Shown piece by piece: positions 8,393-16,839 of a stretch of DNA of 38,340 bases (position 1 is its first letter; each line of letters opens with the position of its first letter). The notes under the pieces were generated by a model. That model ran no database searches, was not told the DNA's origin, and was given only the letters and a program-made list of their open reading frames with translations. The stretch is from an uncultured Macromonas sp. Lineage in GTDB: Bacteria > Pseudomonadota > Gammaproteobacteria > Burkholderiales > Burkholderiaceae. The stretch covers positions 1 through 38,340 of the forward strand of contig CAMLOF010000002.1 of NCBI GenBank assembly GCA_946481585.1. The letters are read 5' to 3'. The translations under genes and the position numbers were made by a program.

Positions 8393-9834
8393 CCCCGATT
8401 GCGGTCCAACCCGTCCCCATTACAACGGCGCCCGCAGGTCCCAGCCGCGACGCCATCCGGGACGCCGTTCACGCCTACTTTCAGGCGCAGTCCGCCAGCG
8501 CGGCGGCCTTTGTGCCTGGCCAATCCGCCGTGCCCCCTTCGGGCAAGGTCATCGGTGAGGCCGAAGCGCAGGCCATGATCGACGCCGCGTTGGACGGCTG
8601 GCTGACCACCGGCCGCTTCAACAGCGAATTCGAACGCAAACTGGCCCGCTTCGTGGGAACGGAAACCGCTCTCACGGTGAACTCAGGCTCATCGGCCAAT
8701 CTGGTCGCCGTCACCAGCCTGTTCTCGCCGCTGCTGGGCAAAGCCGCCATACAACCAGACGATGAGATCATCACGGTGGCGGCAGGTTTCCCCACCACCG
8801 TCAACCCCATCCTGCAAAACGGCGCCGTGCCGGTGTTTGTGGACGTGCTGCCCGGCACCTACAACATCGACGTTCGTCTGCTGGAAGGCGCCCTTTCCAG
8901 CCGCACCCGCGCCGTCGTGCTCGCGCACACGCTGGGCAACCCCTACGACTTGGCTACCATCACCGCCTTTTGTGCGCAGCACAACCTGTGGCTGGTGGAA
9001 GATTGCTGCGACGCGCTGGGCGCTCGCTTCACCCTTGCGGCAGACGGCCCCGTGTGGATGCCACGGCAACCCACAGAGGACGACCCAAGCCTGTGGCAAA
9101 CCTCGACCACTGCGGCCAGAGAGCGCCACGTGGGCACCTTCGGCCATCTGGCCACGCTGTCGTTCTACCCGGCGCACCACATCACCATGGGTGAAGGCGG
9201 CGCGGTTCTCACCAGCCTGCCCACACTCAAACGCGCAGCGGAATCCATCCGCGACTGGGGGCGGGACTGCTGGTGCGCCCCCGGCTGCGACAACACGTGC
9301 GGCCAGCGCTTCAACTGGACGCTGGGCGGCCTGCCGCCGGGTTACGACCACAAGTACACCTATTCGCACCTGGGCTACAACCTGAAGATCAGCGACATGC
9401 AGGCCGCCTGCGCGCTGGCGCAGATGGACCGGCTGGAAGGCTTCATTGCCGCCAGGCGCCGCAACTTCGACTACCTCAGCCAACGGCTGCAAAGCTGCGC
9501 CGAGTTCCTGGATCTGCCCCATGCCACGCCCGGCAGCCAGCCTTCGTGGTTCGGCTTTCCCATGACGTTGAAGCCGCAGGCCAACGCCAGGCGCGTTGAC
9601 CTGCTGGGCTGGCTGGACCAGCACCGCATCGGAACCCGGCTGCTGTTTGCTGGCAACCTGACGCGGCAGCCCTACTTCGCCGGCCGCCGCTACCGCGTGG
9701 CCAGCACGCTGGACGTCACCGACCGGGTGATGCACGATACCTTCTGGACAGGCGTCTGGCCCGGACTGACCGAGGCCATGCTTGACCACACCTGCACCCA
9801 GATCGAAACTTTCTTCGGTCTGCATTTCGATTGA
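8389..9834 (+). CDS. rfbH: CDP-4-dehydro-6-deoxyglucose 3-dehydratase (E1)
   Basis: This 481-residue PMP- and [2Fe-2S]-dependent dehydratase (DdhC/AscC type) removes the C3 hydroxyl of CDP-4-keto-6-deoxyglucose together with an E3 reductase. It has the aminotransferase fold, but the PLP-lysine position is His263 in [13 protein letters not shown], the hallmark of E1 dehydratases. The iron-sulphur cysteines fit the known C-x57-C-x1-C-x7-C pattern at C294, C296 and C304, with C207 (in EDCCDALG) the likely fourth. The spacing from C207 to His263 is about 29 residues longer than I recall for the Yersinia enzyme, because of an insert rich in Pro/Asp/Thr around 215-245. No E3 gene is in the window. 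Start ATG 8389 overlaps the rfbG stop. Confidence 0.95.
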   Translation: MTPIAVQPVPITTAPAGPSRDAIRDAVHAYFQAQSASAAAFVPGQSAVPPSGKVIGEAEAQAMIDAALDGWLTTGRFNSEFERKLARFVGTETALTVNSGSSANLVAVTSLFSPLLGKAAIQPDDEIITVAAGFPTTVNPILQNGAVPVFVDVLPGTYNIDVRLLEGALSSRTRAVVLAHTLGNPYDLATITAFCAQHNLWLVEDCCDALGARFTLAADGPVWMPRQPTEDDPSLWQTSTTAARERHVGTFGHLATLSFYPAHHITMGEGGAVLTSLPTLKRAAESIRDWGRDCWCAPGCDNTCGQRFNWTLGGLPPGYDHKYTYSHLGYNLKISDMQAACALAQMDRLEGFIAARRRNFDYLSQRLQSCAEFLDLPHATPGSQPSWFGFPMTLKPQANARRVDLLGWLDQHRIGTRLLFAGNLTRQPYFAGRRYRVASTLDVTDRVMHDTFWTGVWPGLTEAMLDHTCTQIETFFGLHFD

Positions 9835-9881
9835 CACGCGTGACGACACCACGTCCCCTACTGACCAAGCAAGGAGCTGCG

Positions 9882-11567
9882 ATGAAAAAGATGCTTTTTG
9901 TGGTGCCCATGCACATCACTTTCGAATCGTTCATGAACCCGGCGCACAACTCCCGCTCGTTCATGAAGAAGGACGGCAAGTACTACAACAGCCTTTCCAC
10001 CGACATCCCGCTCGGCCCCATCTCCATGAGCGCTTACCTCAAGAAGCACATGGACATCGAAGTCAAGCTGATCGACTTCAACGCCGAGATCAACGTGCTC
10101 GACGAGTTCCCCTACTCCAACTTCTACGACTGCTGTGTGGACTTGCTTCAGCGGCTGGACTTCGTGCCTGATGTCGTGGGTGTCTCGTCCCTGTTCAGCC
10201 CCTCTTTCTCCAACTTCATGGACTGCGCGCGCGCCGCTCGGGCCTTGTTCCCTGATGCGCTGGTTCTGGGTGGAGGCAACATCCCCACGAACAGCTACGA
10301 ACACATCTTCAAGGAACTGCGCTGCACCGACTTTGACGGCCTGTGCTACGGCGAAGGCGAAAAACCGCTGCTGGGCCTGTTGCAGGCCGAAGACCCCAAG
10401 GCATACATGGCCACATCAGCCTCCTGGATCACCCCGGAAAAGGTCGTGGGCGACGCTGGACTCTTCATGCCCAAACACGACTTCATCGAAGACCTGGACG
10501 AAATCCCGTTCTTCGACTACGACCTGTGCGACATGAAGAAGCACGCGACCAACCCAGGAACCAGCAGCCTCCACAGCGTGAGCAACCAGCGTGGTTTTCA
10601 CATCATGACCTCACGCGGCTGCCCCTACCTGTGCACGTTCTGCGCGTCGCACCGCACGCATGGGCGCAAGATGCGCTATCACAGCCTGGACCGGGTCTGG
10701 AACGACTTGAAGCGCCTGCGCGAGGACTACTACGCCACCACCGTCGTGTTCCAGGACGACCACTTCATGAGTGACAAGGACCGTGTGTACGACATCCTCA
10801 AGTACGTGGGCAAACTGGAACTGGAGGCCGTCTTCCAGAACGGCCTGACCCTCTACGCGCTGGACCGCCCCATGCTCGAGGCCTTCTACGCCGCAGGCGT
10901 GCGTCATCTGGTGCTGCCGGTGGAGTCTGGCAGCGAGAAAGTGCTGAAGGAGCAGATGCGCAAACCGCTGAAGTTCCGCATCTCGGAACGCGTGGCCAAG
11001 GATTGCCGCGAGATCGGCATCTACACCAACACCAACATCCTGATAGGCATGCCTGGTGAGACCAAGGCCGACATCGAAGAAGCCCGCATCAACCTGCGCA
11101 AGATCCAGACCAACTGGTTCAACATCGCCTGCGCAAGCCCCATCGTGGGCAGCGAGATGCATGAAATCGCGACCAAGAAGAACTACATCAAGATCGACAC
11201 CTTCGGCTCCGACTACCGCACGGCCGTGATCGGCACGGAAGATTTCACGCCCGAGTACATCCAGAAGATGCAATACATCATGAACCTGGATTTGAACTTC
11301 GTGCACAACAACGACGTTCGGCTCGGCGAATACGCCACCGCGCTCAAGGCATTCAAGAACGTGGTGCGCATCCGCCCAGATCACGCCTTTGCCCATTACT
11401 TTTCTGCCGTGTGCCACCGGGGCATGGGCGAGATGGACGAATTTCAGGAAAGCGCCCGGCAGTACGAGGCGTGTGCGAAGAACCCGTTCTGGCAGGAATA
11501 CATCAACATGTTCGAGCTCGCCCCCCTGACTGCCCAGACCGACACCAGAGACTACGCGCAGGCATGA
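9882..11567 (+). CDS. B12-binding-type radical SAM protein with TPR-like tail
   Basis: The 561-residue protein has an N-terminal cobalamin-binding-like Rossmann domain (about 1-165; VVGVSSLFSPSF, LVLGGGNIPT, CYGEGEKPLLGLL). The radical SAM core follows, with C247-x3-C251-x2-C254 in SRGCPYLCTFCASH and a downstream MPGETKADIEEA. The last about 75 residues look like one or two TPR repeats (GEYATALKAFKNVVRIRPDHAFAH). The usual DxHxxG cobalamin motif is not visible (LIDFNAE at that place), so B12 use is uncertain. Family members catalyse methyl transfers or rearrangements at unactivated carbons. Given its place between rfbH and a ThDP enzyme, a role in modifying the CDP-deoxysugar is inferred. Start ATG 9882 has AAGGAG 5 bases upstream, better than the TTG at 9831, which overlaps rfbH. 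Confidence 0.9.
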   Translation: MKKMLFVVPMHITFESFMNPAHNSRSFMKKDGKYYNSLSTDIPLGPISMSAYLKKHMDIEVKLIDFNAEINVLDEFPYSNFYDCCVDLLQRLDFVPDVVGVSSLFSPSFSNFMDCARAARALFPDALVLGGGNIPTNSYEHIFKELRCTDFDGLCYGEGEKPLLGLLQAEDPKAYMATSASWITPEKVVGDAGLFMPKHDFIEDLDEIPFFDYDLCDMKKHATNPGTSSLHSVSNQRGFHIMTSRGCPYLCTFCASHRTHGRKMRYHSLDRVWNDLKRLREDYYATTVVFQDDHFMSDKDRVYDILKYVGKLELEAVFQNGLTLYALDRPMLEAFYAAGVRHLVLPVESGSEKVLKEQMRKPLKFRISERVAKDCREIGIYTNTNILIGMPGETKADIEEARINLRKIQTNWFNIACASPIVGSEMHEIATKKNYIKIDTFGSDYRTAVIGTEDFTPEYIQKMQYIMNLDLNFVHNNDVRLGEYATALKAFKNVVRIRPDHAFAHYFSAVCHRGMGEMDEFQESARQYEACAKNPFWQEYINMFELAPLTAQTDTRDYAQA

Positions 11568-13429
11568 GCAAGACCATTCGAGTAGCAGACTACATTGCCG
11601 ACCGCTGCGTAGAGGCCGGTGCGCGGCATTGCTTCCTCGTTACCGGTGGCGGCGCCATGCATCTCAACGATGCCTTCGGCCGACACCCCGGCCTGACGCC
11701 TGTCTGCTTTCACCACGAGCAGGCTGCTGCCATGGCCGCGGAGGCGCACTACCGCACCACTCGCCGCCTGGCGCTGCTCAACGTCACCACGGGGCCCGGT
11801 GGCGTCAATGCGCTGAATGGCGTCTATGGCGCCTACGTTGATTCGATTGGCATGCTGGTGGTGTCAGGCCAGGTCAAACGCGAAACCTACCTGCGCAGCT
11901 ACTCCCTCCCCTTGCGCCAGCTTGGCGACCAGGAGGTGGACATCGTCAGCATGGCCAAGCCGGTCACCAAATACGCCGTTACCGTGCATAACCCGGCCGA
12001 CATCGGCCACATCATGGACAAGGCCATCTACCTGGCCACGCAGGGTCGGCCCGGCCCCGTCTGGGTGGATGTGCCGGTTGACGTACAAAGCACACAGATC
12101 GACCCCAGCCAATTGACCCGCTGGACGCCCGCCCAAGCCAGTGAGTTGCTGGAAGACCCAGGCGTTTGCGCCAACACACGGCTTTGGCTGCAGTCCCAGC
12201 CGGCGCCTGATTTCACAAGCCAGATCGACACATTGCTTGCAGCACTGCGCACAGCCCGCCGCCCGGTCCTGATGGCGGGCACGGGCGTTCGACTGGCGGG
12301 CGCACACGATGCGTTCCTGAAGCTCTGCGAGACCCTTCGCATCCCGGTGGTGACCGGCTGGAACGCCCACGACACCCTGACCGACGAATCCCCCTTCTAT
12401 GCGGGCCGCCCCGGCACCGTCGGCGACCGCCCCGGCAACTTCACGGTACAGAATGCCGATCTGCTGATCATCCTCGGGTGCCGCCTGAACATCCGCCAGA
12501 TCAGCTACAACTGGAAGAGCTTCGCCCCAAAAGCGGTGAAGTTCATGGTCGACATCGACAGCGCCGAAATGGACAAACCGACGCTGTCGATCGACCACAA
12601 GGTACATGCCGACGCCGCCGATTTCATCAACGCGTTGCTGGACAGGCTGGCTGGCTACCAGCCCCCCGCGCAACATGGAGAATACCTGCGCTGGTGCCGG
12701 GAACGCATCACGCGCTACCCGGTGGTTGGGCAACCGCAGCGCGAGCAAAACACGCCGCTGAACCCCTACCACTTCATGGAGCTGCTTTTTGCCGGGCTCG
12801 ACCGCGACGCCGTTGTGGTCACGGGCAATGGCTCGGCCTGTGTCATGGGTTTTCAAGCGGCCAGGATGCAAGCAGGCCAGCGCCTGTTCACCAACTCCGG
12901 CAATGCCTCCATGGGTTACGACCTGCCTGCGGCCATCGGTGCCTGCATCGCCCGTGACCGCCAACCGGTCATCTGCCTGGCAGGGGATGGGAGCCTGATG
13001 ATGAACATCCAGGAGCTGCAAACCCTGGTGGGCTACCAGCTGCCGGTCAAGGTGATCGTGCTCAACAACGACGGGTATCACTCGATCCGCCAGACCCAGG
13101 CTGCCTATTTCTCGGACAACATGTTCGGCATCGGGCCCAAGGATGGCGTCAGCCTGCCCGACTTCGTCGCCGTAGGCAAGGCGTTTGGACTGGCCACGGC
13201 GCGGGTCACCAGTGCCGCCGACTGGCTGGCCCCGGCAACCCAGCAACTTCTCGTCAGCCCAGGGCCTGCGCTCATCGACGTGATCGTCGATCCAGAACAA
13301 GCCTTCTCCCCCAAACTGGCCTCACGCAAGCTCGCGGATGGCTCCATGAGCACACCCGCGCTGGACGACATGTCGCCTTTTCTCGACCGGGAAGAGTTGG
13401 CAGCCAACCGCCTGGAGGCCACCCCATGA
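11564..13429 (+). CDS. ThDP-dependent acetolactate synthase-like enzyme (YerE-like)
   Basis: This 621-residue protein has the three domains of the acetolactate synthase superfamily: an N-terminal Pyr domain with the ThDP-activating Glu52 (HHEQAAAMAAEAHYR), a middle domain, and a C-terminal PP domain with the cofactor/Mg motif GDGSLMMNIQELQT near 474 followed by NNDGY. It is not beside ilvN and sits within a CDP-dideoxysugar operon. This is the context of YerE, which transfers a two-carbon acetyl unit from pyruvate to C4 of CDP-3,6-dideoxy-4-keto-hexose on the way to yersiniose. That activity is inferred from family and context only; another decarboxylase or carboligase activity is possible. 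Start ATG 11564 overlaps the upstream stop as ATGA. An upstream in-frame ATG at 11411 would lie inside the radical SAM gene. Confidence 0.9.
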   Translation: MSKTIRVADYIADRCVEAGARHCFLVTGGGAMHLNDAFGRHPGLTPVCFHHEQAAAMAAEAHYRTTRRLALLNVTTGPGGVNALNGVYGAYVDSIGMLVVSGQVKRETYLRSYSLPLRQLGDQEVDIVSMAKPVTKYAVTVHNPADIGHIMDKAIYLATQGRPGPVWVDVPVDVQSTQIDPSQLTRWTPAQASELLEDPGVCANTRLWLQSQPAPDFTSQIDTLLAALRTARRPVLMAGTGVRLAGAHDAFLKLCETLRIPVVTGWNAHDTLTDESPFYAGRPGTVGDRPGNFTVQNADLLIILGCRLNIRQISYNWKSFAPKAVKFMVDIDSAEMDKPTLSIDHKVHADAADFINALLDRLAGYQPPAQHGEYLRWCRERITRYPVVGQPQREQNTPLNPYHFMELLFAGLDRDAVVVTGNGSACVMGFQAARMQAGQRLFTNSGNASMGYDLPAAIGACIARDRQPVICLAGDGSLMMNIQELQTLVGYQLPVKVIVLNNDGYHSIRQTQAAYFSDNMFGIGPKDGVSLPDFVAVGKAFGLATARVTSAADWLAPATQQLLVSPGPALIDVIVDPEQAFSPKLASRKLADGSMSTPALDDMSPFLDREELAANRLEATP

Positions 13430-14091
13430 CGTACGCAGCCATTGTTTACGACCTGGATGGCACGCTGATCGACAGCGCGATCGTCGTGGCCGAGCTTCTG
13501 AACGAGCTGCGTGCCGAACGGGGCCTGCCCGCTCTGACGATGGACGACTACAAACCCTGGCTGAGCATTGGCGGACGAGCGATGGTCGCAGCAGCGCTGA
13601 ACATACATGAATCCGACGCCGCTGCACCGTTGGCAGCATTTCGCAGCCGCTACCACCAAAGGCCGACCGATCCGTCCACGGTCTTCCCAGACGTGCGCAA
13701 CACCCTGACCACCCTGCAACGCATGGGTCTCAAGCTGGGCCTGTGCACAAACAAGCCCAGAACGCTGACGGACAAAGTCCTGCGCGAGACCGAACTCCAC
13801 GACTTCTTTACCAGCGTCTGCGCGGGCAACGATCTGCCAACCGCCAAGCCCCACCCCGACAACCTGCGTGTCTGCCTGGACGCTCTGGACACCGTTGCCC
13901 ATGACACGCTGGTCATCGGTGACAGCCGCGTAGATCAACAGCTTGCCCACGCCAGCGGTGCGGATTTTGCTTTTTTCTCTGGCGGATACGACGATGGGGT
14001 GAAACTCACGGAAGACACACCCATCATCCGCCACCACTCAGACGTTCTTGACCTGATCCTGAAACCCAACCAGAGGGCACACCATGAATAA
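13426..14091 (+). CDS. HAD-family hydrolase (phosphoglycolate phosphatase-like)
   Basis: The 221-residue protein carries the HAD motifs in order: motif [11 protein letters not shown] (nucleophile Asp9, acid/base Asp11), motif II CTNKPRT, a conserved Lys in TAKPHPDN and motif [10 protein letters not shown] helical cap between motifs I and II fits the beta-phosphoglucomutase/phosphoglycolate phosphatase subgroup. It could dephosphorylate a small sugar or acid phosphate made by its neighbours. The substrate is unknown. The start overlaps the ThDP-enzyme stop (ATGA), and the 3' end overlaps the aldolase gene by 8 bases. Confidence 0.88.
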   Translation: MTYAAIVYDLDGTLIDSAIVVAELLNELRAERGLPALTMDDYKPWLSIGGRAMVAAALNIHESDAAAPLAAFRSRYHQRPTDPSTVFPDVRNTLTTLQRMGLKLGLCTNKPRTLTDKVLRETELHDFFTSVCAGNDLPTAKPHPDNLRVCLDALDTVAHDTLVIGDSRVDQQLAHASGADFAFFSGGYDDGVKLTEDTPIIRHHSDVLDLILKPNQRAHHE

Positions 14092-14893
14092 CTGCGAACG
14101 CAAGATGCTGAGTCTGCTGAAGGCTCTGAAGAACGAATATGGTTGTGTTGCCGTCAAAGCGGAATTCGAAGCCGAAGGCACCCGTGTGGACGAACTGCTG
14201 CGGCTGATGGAAATTGCCCGCAAGGCCGATCTGAAGATCGGACTGAAAATCGGTGGTTGCGAGGCCATGCGTGATCTGATCGAAAGCAAGCAGTTTGGCG
14301 TCGAGTACATCATTGCACCCATGGTCGAAACGCCATACGCACTCAGCAAGTACATAGCCGCCAAGAACCACGTCTATTCCGAGGACGAGCAGCAAGACAC
14401 CGAGTTTCTGTTCAATCTGGAAACCCACACCACCTACGAGTCCATACCCGAAATGGCCCGGATGGCCGTGGCAGGCGGACTGGCCGGTGTGGTTTTCGGC
14501 CGGGTCGATTTCGTGGGCTCACTCGGTTGGGGCCGCGACGAGGTGAACGCCGACCGCACGCTCAAGTTTTGCGTCGAAACGGCGAAACTTTGCCGTGAAA
14601 AAGGCCTGGATCTGGTCGTTGGCGGCGGCGTTTCCGCGGACGCTGTGCCCTTCCTGAAAAAGGTCTGCGACCAGCACCTTTCACGCTTCGAGACGCGCAA
14701 GATCATCTTTGGTCACCACGCGCTCGACATCCCCAACATCTATGACGGGCTGCGCACAGCAGTTCACTTTGAACTGCTGTGGCTGCAGAACAAGCGCGAC
14801 TACCACGGCTTCATTCACCGTGAAGACAACGCCCGCATTGAGATGCTGGAAAAACGCTGGCAAGTGCTCTCGCAAAGCACGTCGGCCCGCTGA
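14084..14893 (+). CDS. HpcH/HpaI-type aldolase / citrate lyase beta-like protein
   Basis: This 269-residue protein has the TIM-barrel pattern of the HpcH/HpaI aldolase and citrate lyase beta family. It has an N-terminal [13 protein letters not shown] strand, a conserved APMVET metal-binding Glu segment, [10 protein letters not shown], and a [10 protein letters not shown] segment that supplies an Asp ligand, followed by VVGGGVS. Family members catalyse reversible aldol or Claisen cleavage with pyruvate, oxaloacetate or acyl-CoA. Its presence in a deoxysugar operon next to a ThDP carboligase and a phosphatase suggests it builds or cleaves a short carbon branch, but this is inference. The C-terminal 50 residues ([20 protein letters not shown]) are not part of the usual core. 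It overlaps the HAD gene by 8 bases. Confidence 0.83.
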   Translation: MNNCERKMLSLLKALKNEYGCVAVKAEFEAEGTRVDELLRLMEIARKADLKIGLKIGGCEAMRDLIESKQFGVEYIIAPMVETPYALSKYIAAKNHVYSEDEQQDTEFLFNLETHTTYESIPEMARMAVAGGLAGVVFGRVDFVGSLGWGRDEVNADRTLKFCVETAKLCREKGLDLVVGGGVSADAVPFLKKVCDQHLSRFETRKIIFGHHALDIPNIYDGLRTAVHFELLWLQNKRDYHGFIHREDNARIEMLEKRWQVLSQSTSAR

Positions 14894-14920
14894 ACACCCC
14901 CACACGCAAGAGGTACCGTT

Positions 14921-16003
14921 GTGACAGACAAAACCATCTCCGCCGTCATTCAGCCGCGGATTCACTCCGCGGCCAAAGTGCCCCTGGAAGACCAGATCCC
15001 GCTGGACACCCCGTTCTCGGTGCACATCGACGTCTGCAGCGTCTGCAATTACAAATGCAGCTTCTGTTTCCAGGCCGATGCCCAGGCCATGAAGGCCGTC
15101 GGGCTGAAGCGGGGCATGATGGAACTTGACCTCTTCAAGAAGATTGTGGACGACCTCAAGGTGTTCGACCGCAAGATCAAGAAGATCAAGATCGGCAACC
15201 ATGGGGAGCCGACCCTGCACCCAGATCTGCCCGAGATGATCCGCTACGCGCGCGACAGCGGCACGGCAGAAATCATCGAGCTGTTCACCAACGCCTCCAA
15301 GCTGGAGCCCAAGCTGAATCAGGCGCTGATCGACGCCGGTCTGCAGCGCATCAACATATCGCTTGAAGGCCTTTCCGACGAGCGTTACAAGCAGGTTGCG
15401 GGGGTCAAGCAGAGCTTCTCGGCCATCGTCGAAGGCGTTCGCCACCTCTACTCCATTCGCGGCGACTGCAAGATCTACGTCAAGATCGCTGATCAGACCA
15501 GCGCCTTGTCCCGCGATGTCACCCAGAAGTTCATCCTTTCCAAATCGGAGCGGGAGTACTTCTACGATCTGTTCGGCAACATCTGCGACGAGATCTACAT
15601 CGAGAAAGTGGTGCCGCAGTGGGCCGAAGTCCAGCTCGACAAGCAGAACCAGCTGTCTGAAACAGGCATGTACGACCAACGGGTCAAGACCGACAAGGAC
15701 GTCTGCCCCTTCATCTTCATGTACCTGCATTTCAACTGCGACGGGACAACCAGCCCTTGCACGCTGGACTGGCCGCGCAAGGTGGTCATAGGAAACGTCA
15801 AGGACAGCAGCGTCAAGGACATCTGGAACGGCCAGCGGCTACGCCACCTGCAGATGACGATGCTCGAAGGCAAGCGTTGCGACGTGAACTTCTGCAACAA
15901 CTGCACGGCCCCGGTTGTGTGCGTCGAGGAAGACCTGGACCCGCACAAAGAACGGTTGATGGCTGTGATTCGCCCCCTGCTGGCCAGCGCACCCAAGGTA
16001 TGA
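14921..16003 (+). CDS. Radical SAM enzyme with SPASM-type C-terminus
   Basis: This 360-residue protein has a radical SAM core with C42-x3-C46-x2-C49 (CSVCNYKCSFC), then GNHGEPTLHPDLPEMI, the usual strand carrying a glycine/glutamate pair. The C-terminal part has a SPASM-like cysteine set (CPFIF, CDGTTSPC, GNVKDSSVKDIWN, RCDVNFCNNC) that should bind auxiliary iron-sulphur clusters. SPASM enzymes often oxidise alcohol or C-H groups, as in aminoglycoside dehydrogenases, or act on peptides. Sugar oxidation or epimerisation is plausible here. The start is GTG 14921, with AAGAGG 7 bases upstream; no ATG gives a better fit. It is followed by an ATGA overlap with an SDR gene. Confidence 0.9.
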   Translation: MTDKTISAVIQPRIHSAAKVPLEDQIPLDTPFSVHIDVCSVCNYKCSFCFQADAQAMKAVGLKRGMMELDLFKKIVDDLKVFDRKIKKIKIGNHGEPTLHPDLPEMIRYARDSGTAEIIELFTNASKLEPKLNQALIDAGLQRINISLEGLSDERYKQVAGVKQSFSAIVEGVRHLYSIRGDCKIYVKIADQTSALSRDVTQKFILSKSEREYFYDLFGNICDEIYIEKVVPQWAEVQLDKQNQLSETGMYDQRVKTDKDVCPFIFMYLHFNCDGTTSPCTLDWPRKVVIGNVKDSSVKDIWNGQRLRHLQMTMLEGKRCDVNFCNNCTAPVVCVEEDLDPHKERLMAVIRPLLASAPKV

Positions 16004-16839
16004 AGATCCTCATCCTCGGCTCGAACGGCTTCGTGGGACGCAACCTTGTGGCCCACCTGTCGAGCGGACCTTATGAAATCCTGGCGCCCAAACGCGCCGA
16101 GCTGAACCTGCTTGACCAGGAGGCGGTGCGAGACTACCTGAAACGGCACCAGCCCGATGTGGTCGTCAACAGCGCCGTGACCATCGACTCTGCCGAGACC
16201 AATCTGCGCATCTACTACCACCTCGAACGCAATGCCAGCCATTACGGCCGGTTGATCAACATTGGCTCGGGCGCCGAATACGCAGCGAAGTACTACACCC
16301 CCATGATGCAGGAGTCGTACTTCGGGGAACACGTCCCCGAAGACACCTACGGCATCTCCAAATTCTGCATTGCCAGGGACATCGAGCGCTCACCGCACGA
16401 CGTCGTCAACCTGCGGGTGTTCGGCATCTTTGGCGAGCATGAAGACCACACCAGAAGGTTCATCTCGAACAACATCTGCTCGTCCATACGCAACCAGACC
16501 ATCACGGTCAACCGCAACTCTGTTTTTGACTACATCGACGTACTGGACTTTTCGCGCATCCTCGAAAAGTTCCTGACCCGGCCGCTGCAGTACAAGTCGT
16601 ACAACGTCTGCACCGCCCATCCGCAGGCGCTGACCGACCTGGCATCCCAGATCAACGAAGCCAGCGGCCGCGAGAACACCCTCACCGTCGTCAATGGACA
16701 AATCCACTCTGTCTACACGGGCGACAACTCCCGGCTGTTGAAAGAAATCGGGCCTTACGCGTTCATTCCGATGGCAGAGTCCATCCGCCGACTCTTTGCC
16801 TGGTACGAGGCGGAATTCTCCGCAGGCAGAATCGTATGA
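16000..16839 (+). CDS. NAD-dependent epimerase/dehydratase family protein
   Basis: The 279-residue extended SDR has the Rossmann signature GSNGFVGRNL at the N-terminus, LINIGSGAEYA as the Ser site and Tyr117-x3-Lys121 in TYGISKF. It resembles GDP-fucose synthase or dTDP-4-dehydrorhamnose reductase, so reduction or epimerisation of a 4-keto sugar is the likely reaction. It shares long blocks (LRVFGIFGEHEDH, then RFISNNI) with the SDR at 19313-20230, so the two are paralogs. Start ATG 16000 overlaps the radical SAM stop; an upstream ATG at 15757 lies inside that gene. It could serve as the YerF-like reductase, but this is a guess. Confidence 0.9.
   Translation: MKILILGSNGFVGRNLVAHLSSGPYEILAPKRAELNLLDQEAVRDYLKRHQPDVVVNSAVTIDSAETNLRIYYHLERNASHYGRLINIGSGAEYAAKYYTPMMQESYFGEHVPEDTYGISKFCIARDIERSPHDVVNLRVFGIFGEHEDHTRRFISNNICSSIRNQTITVNRNSVFDYIDVLDFSRILEKFLTRPLQYKSYNVCTAHPQALTDLASQINEASGRENTLTVVNGQIHSVYTGDNSRLLKEIGPYAFIPMAESIRRLFAWYEAEFSAGRIV

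Noticed and set aside
11864..13300. A 478-residue reverse-strand open frame over the ThDP enzyme
   Set aside because: It is a shadow frame; the + strand gene has clear ThDP motifs and overlaps its neighbours in an operon manner.
11564..13429. Reading the ThDP enzyme as housekeeping acetolactate synthase IlvB
   Set aside because: There is no ilvN or ilvC next to it, it is embedded by ATGA overlaps in a sugar operon, and its N-terminus looks like the sugar-cluster group; true IlvB activity cannot be fully excluded.
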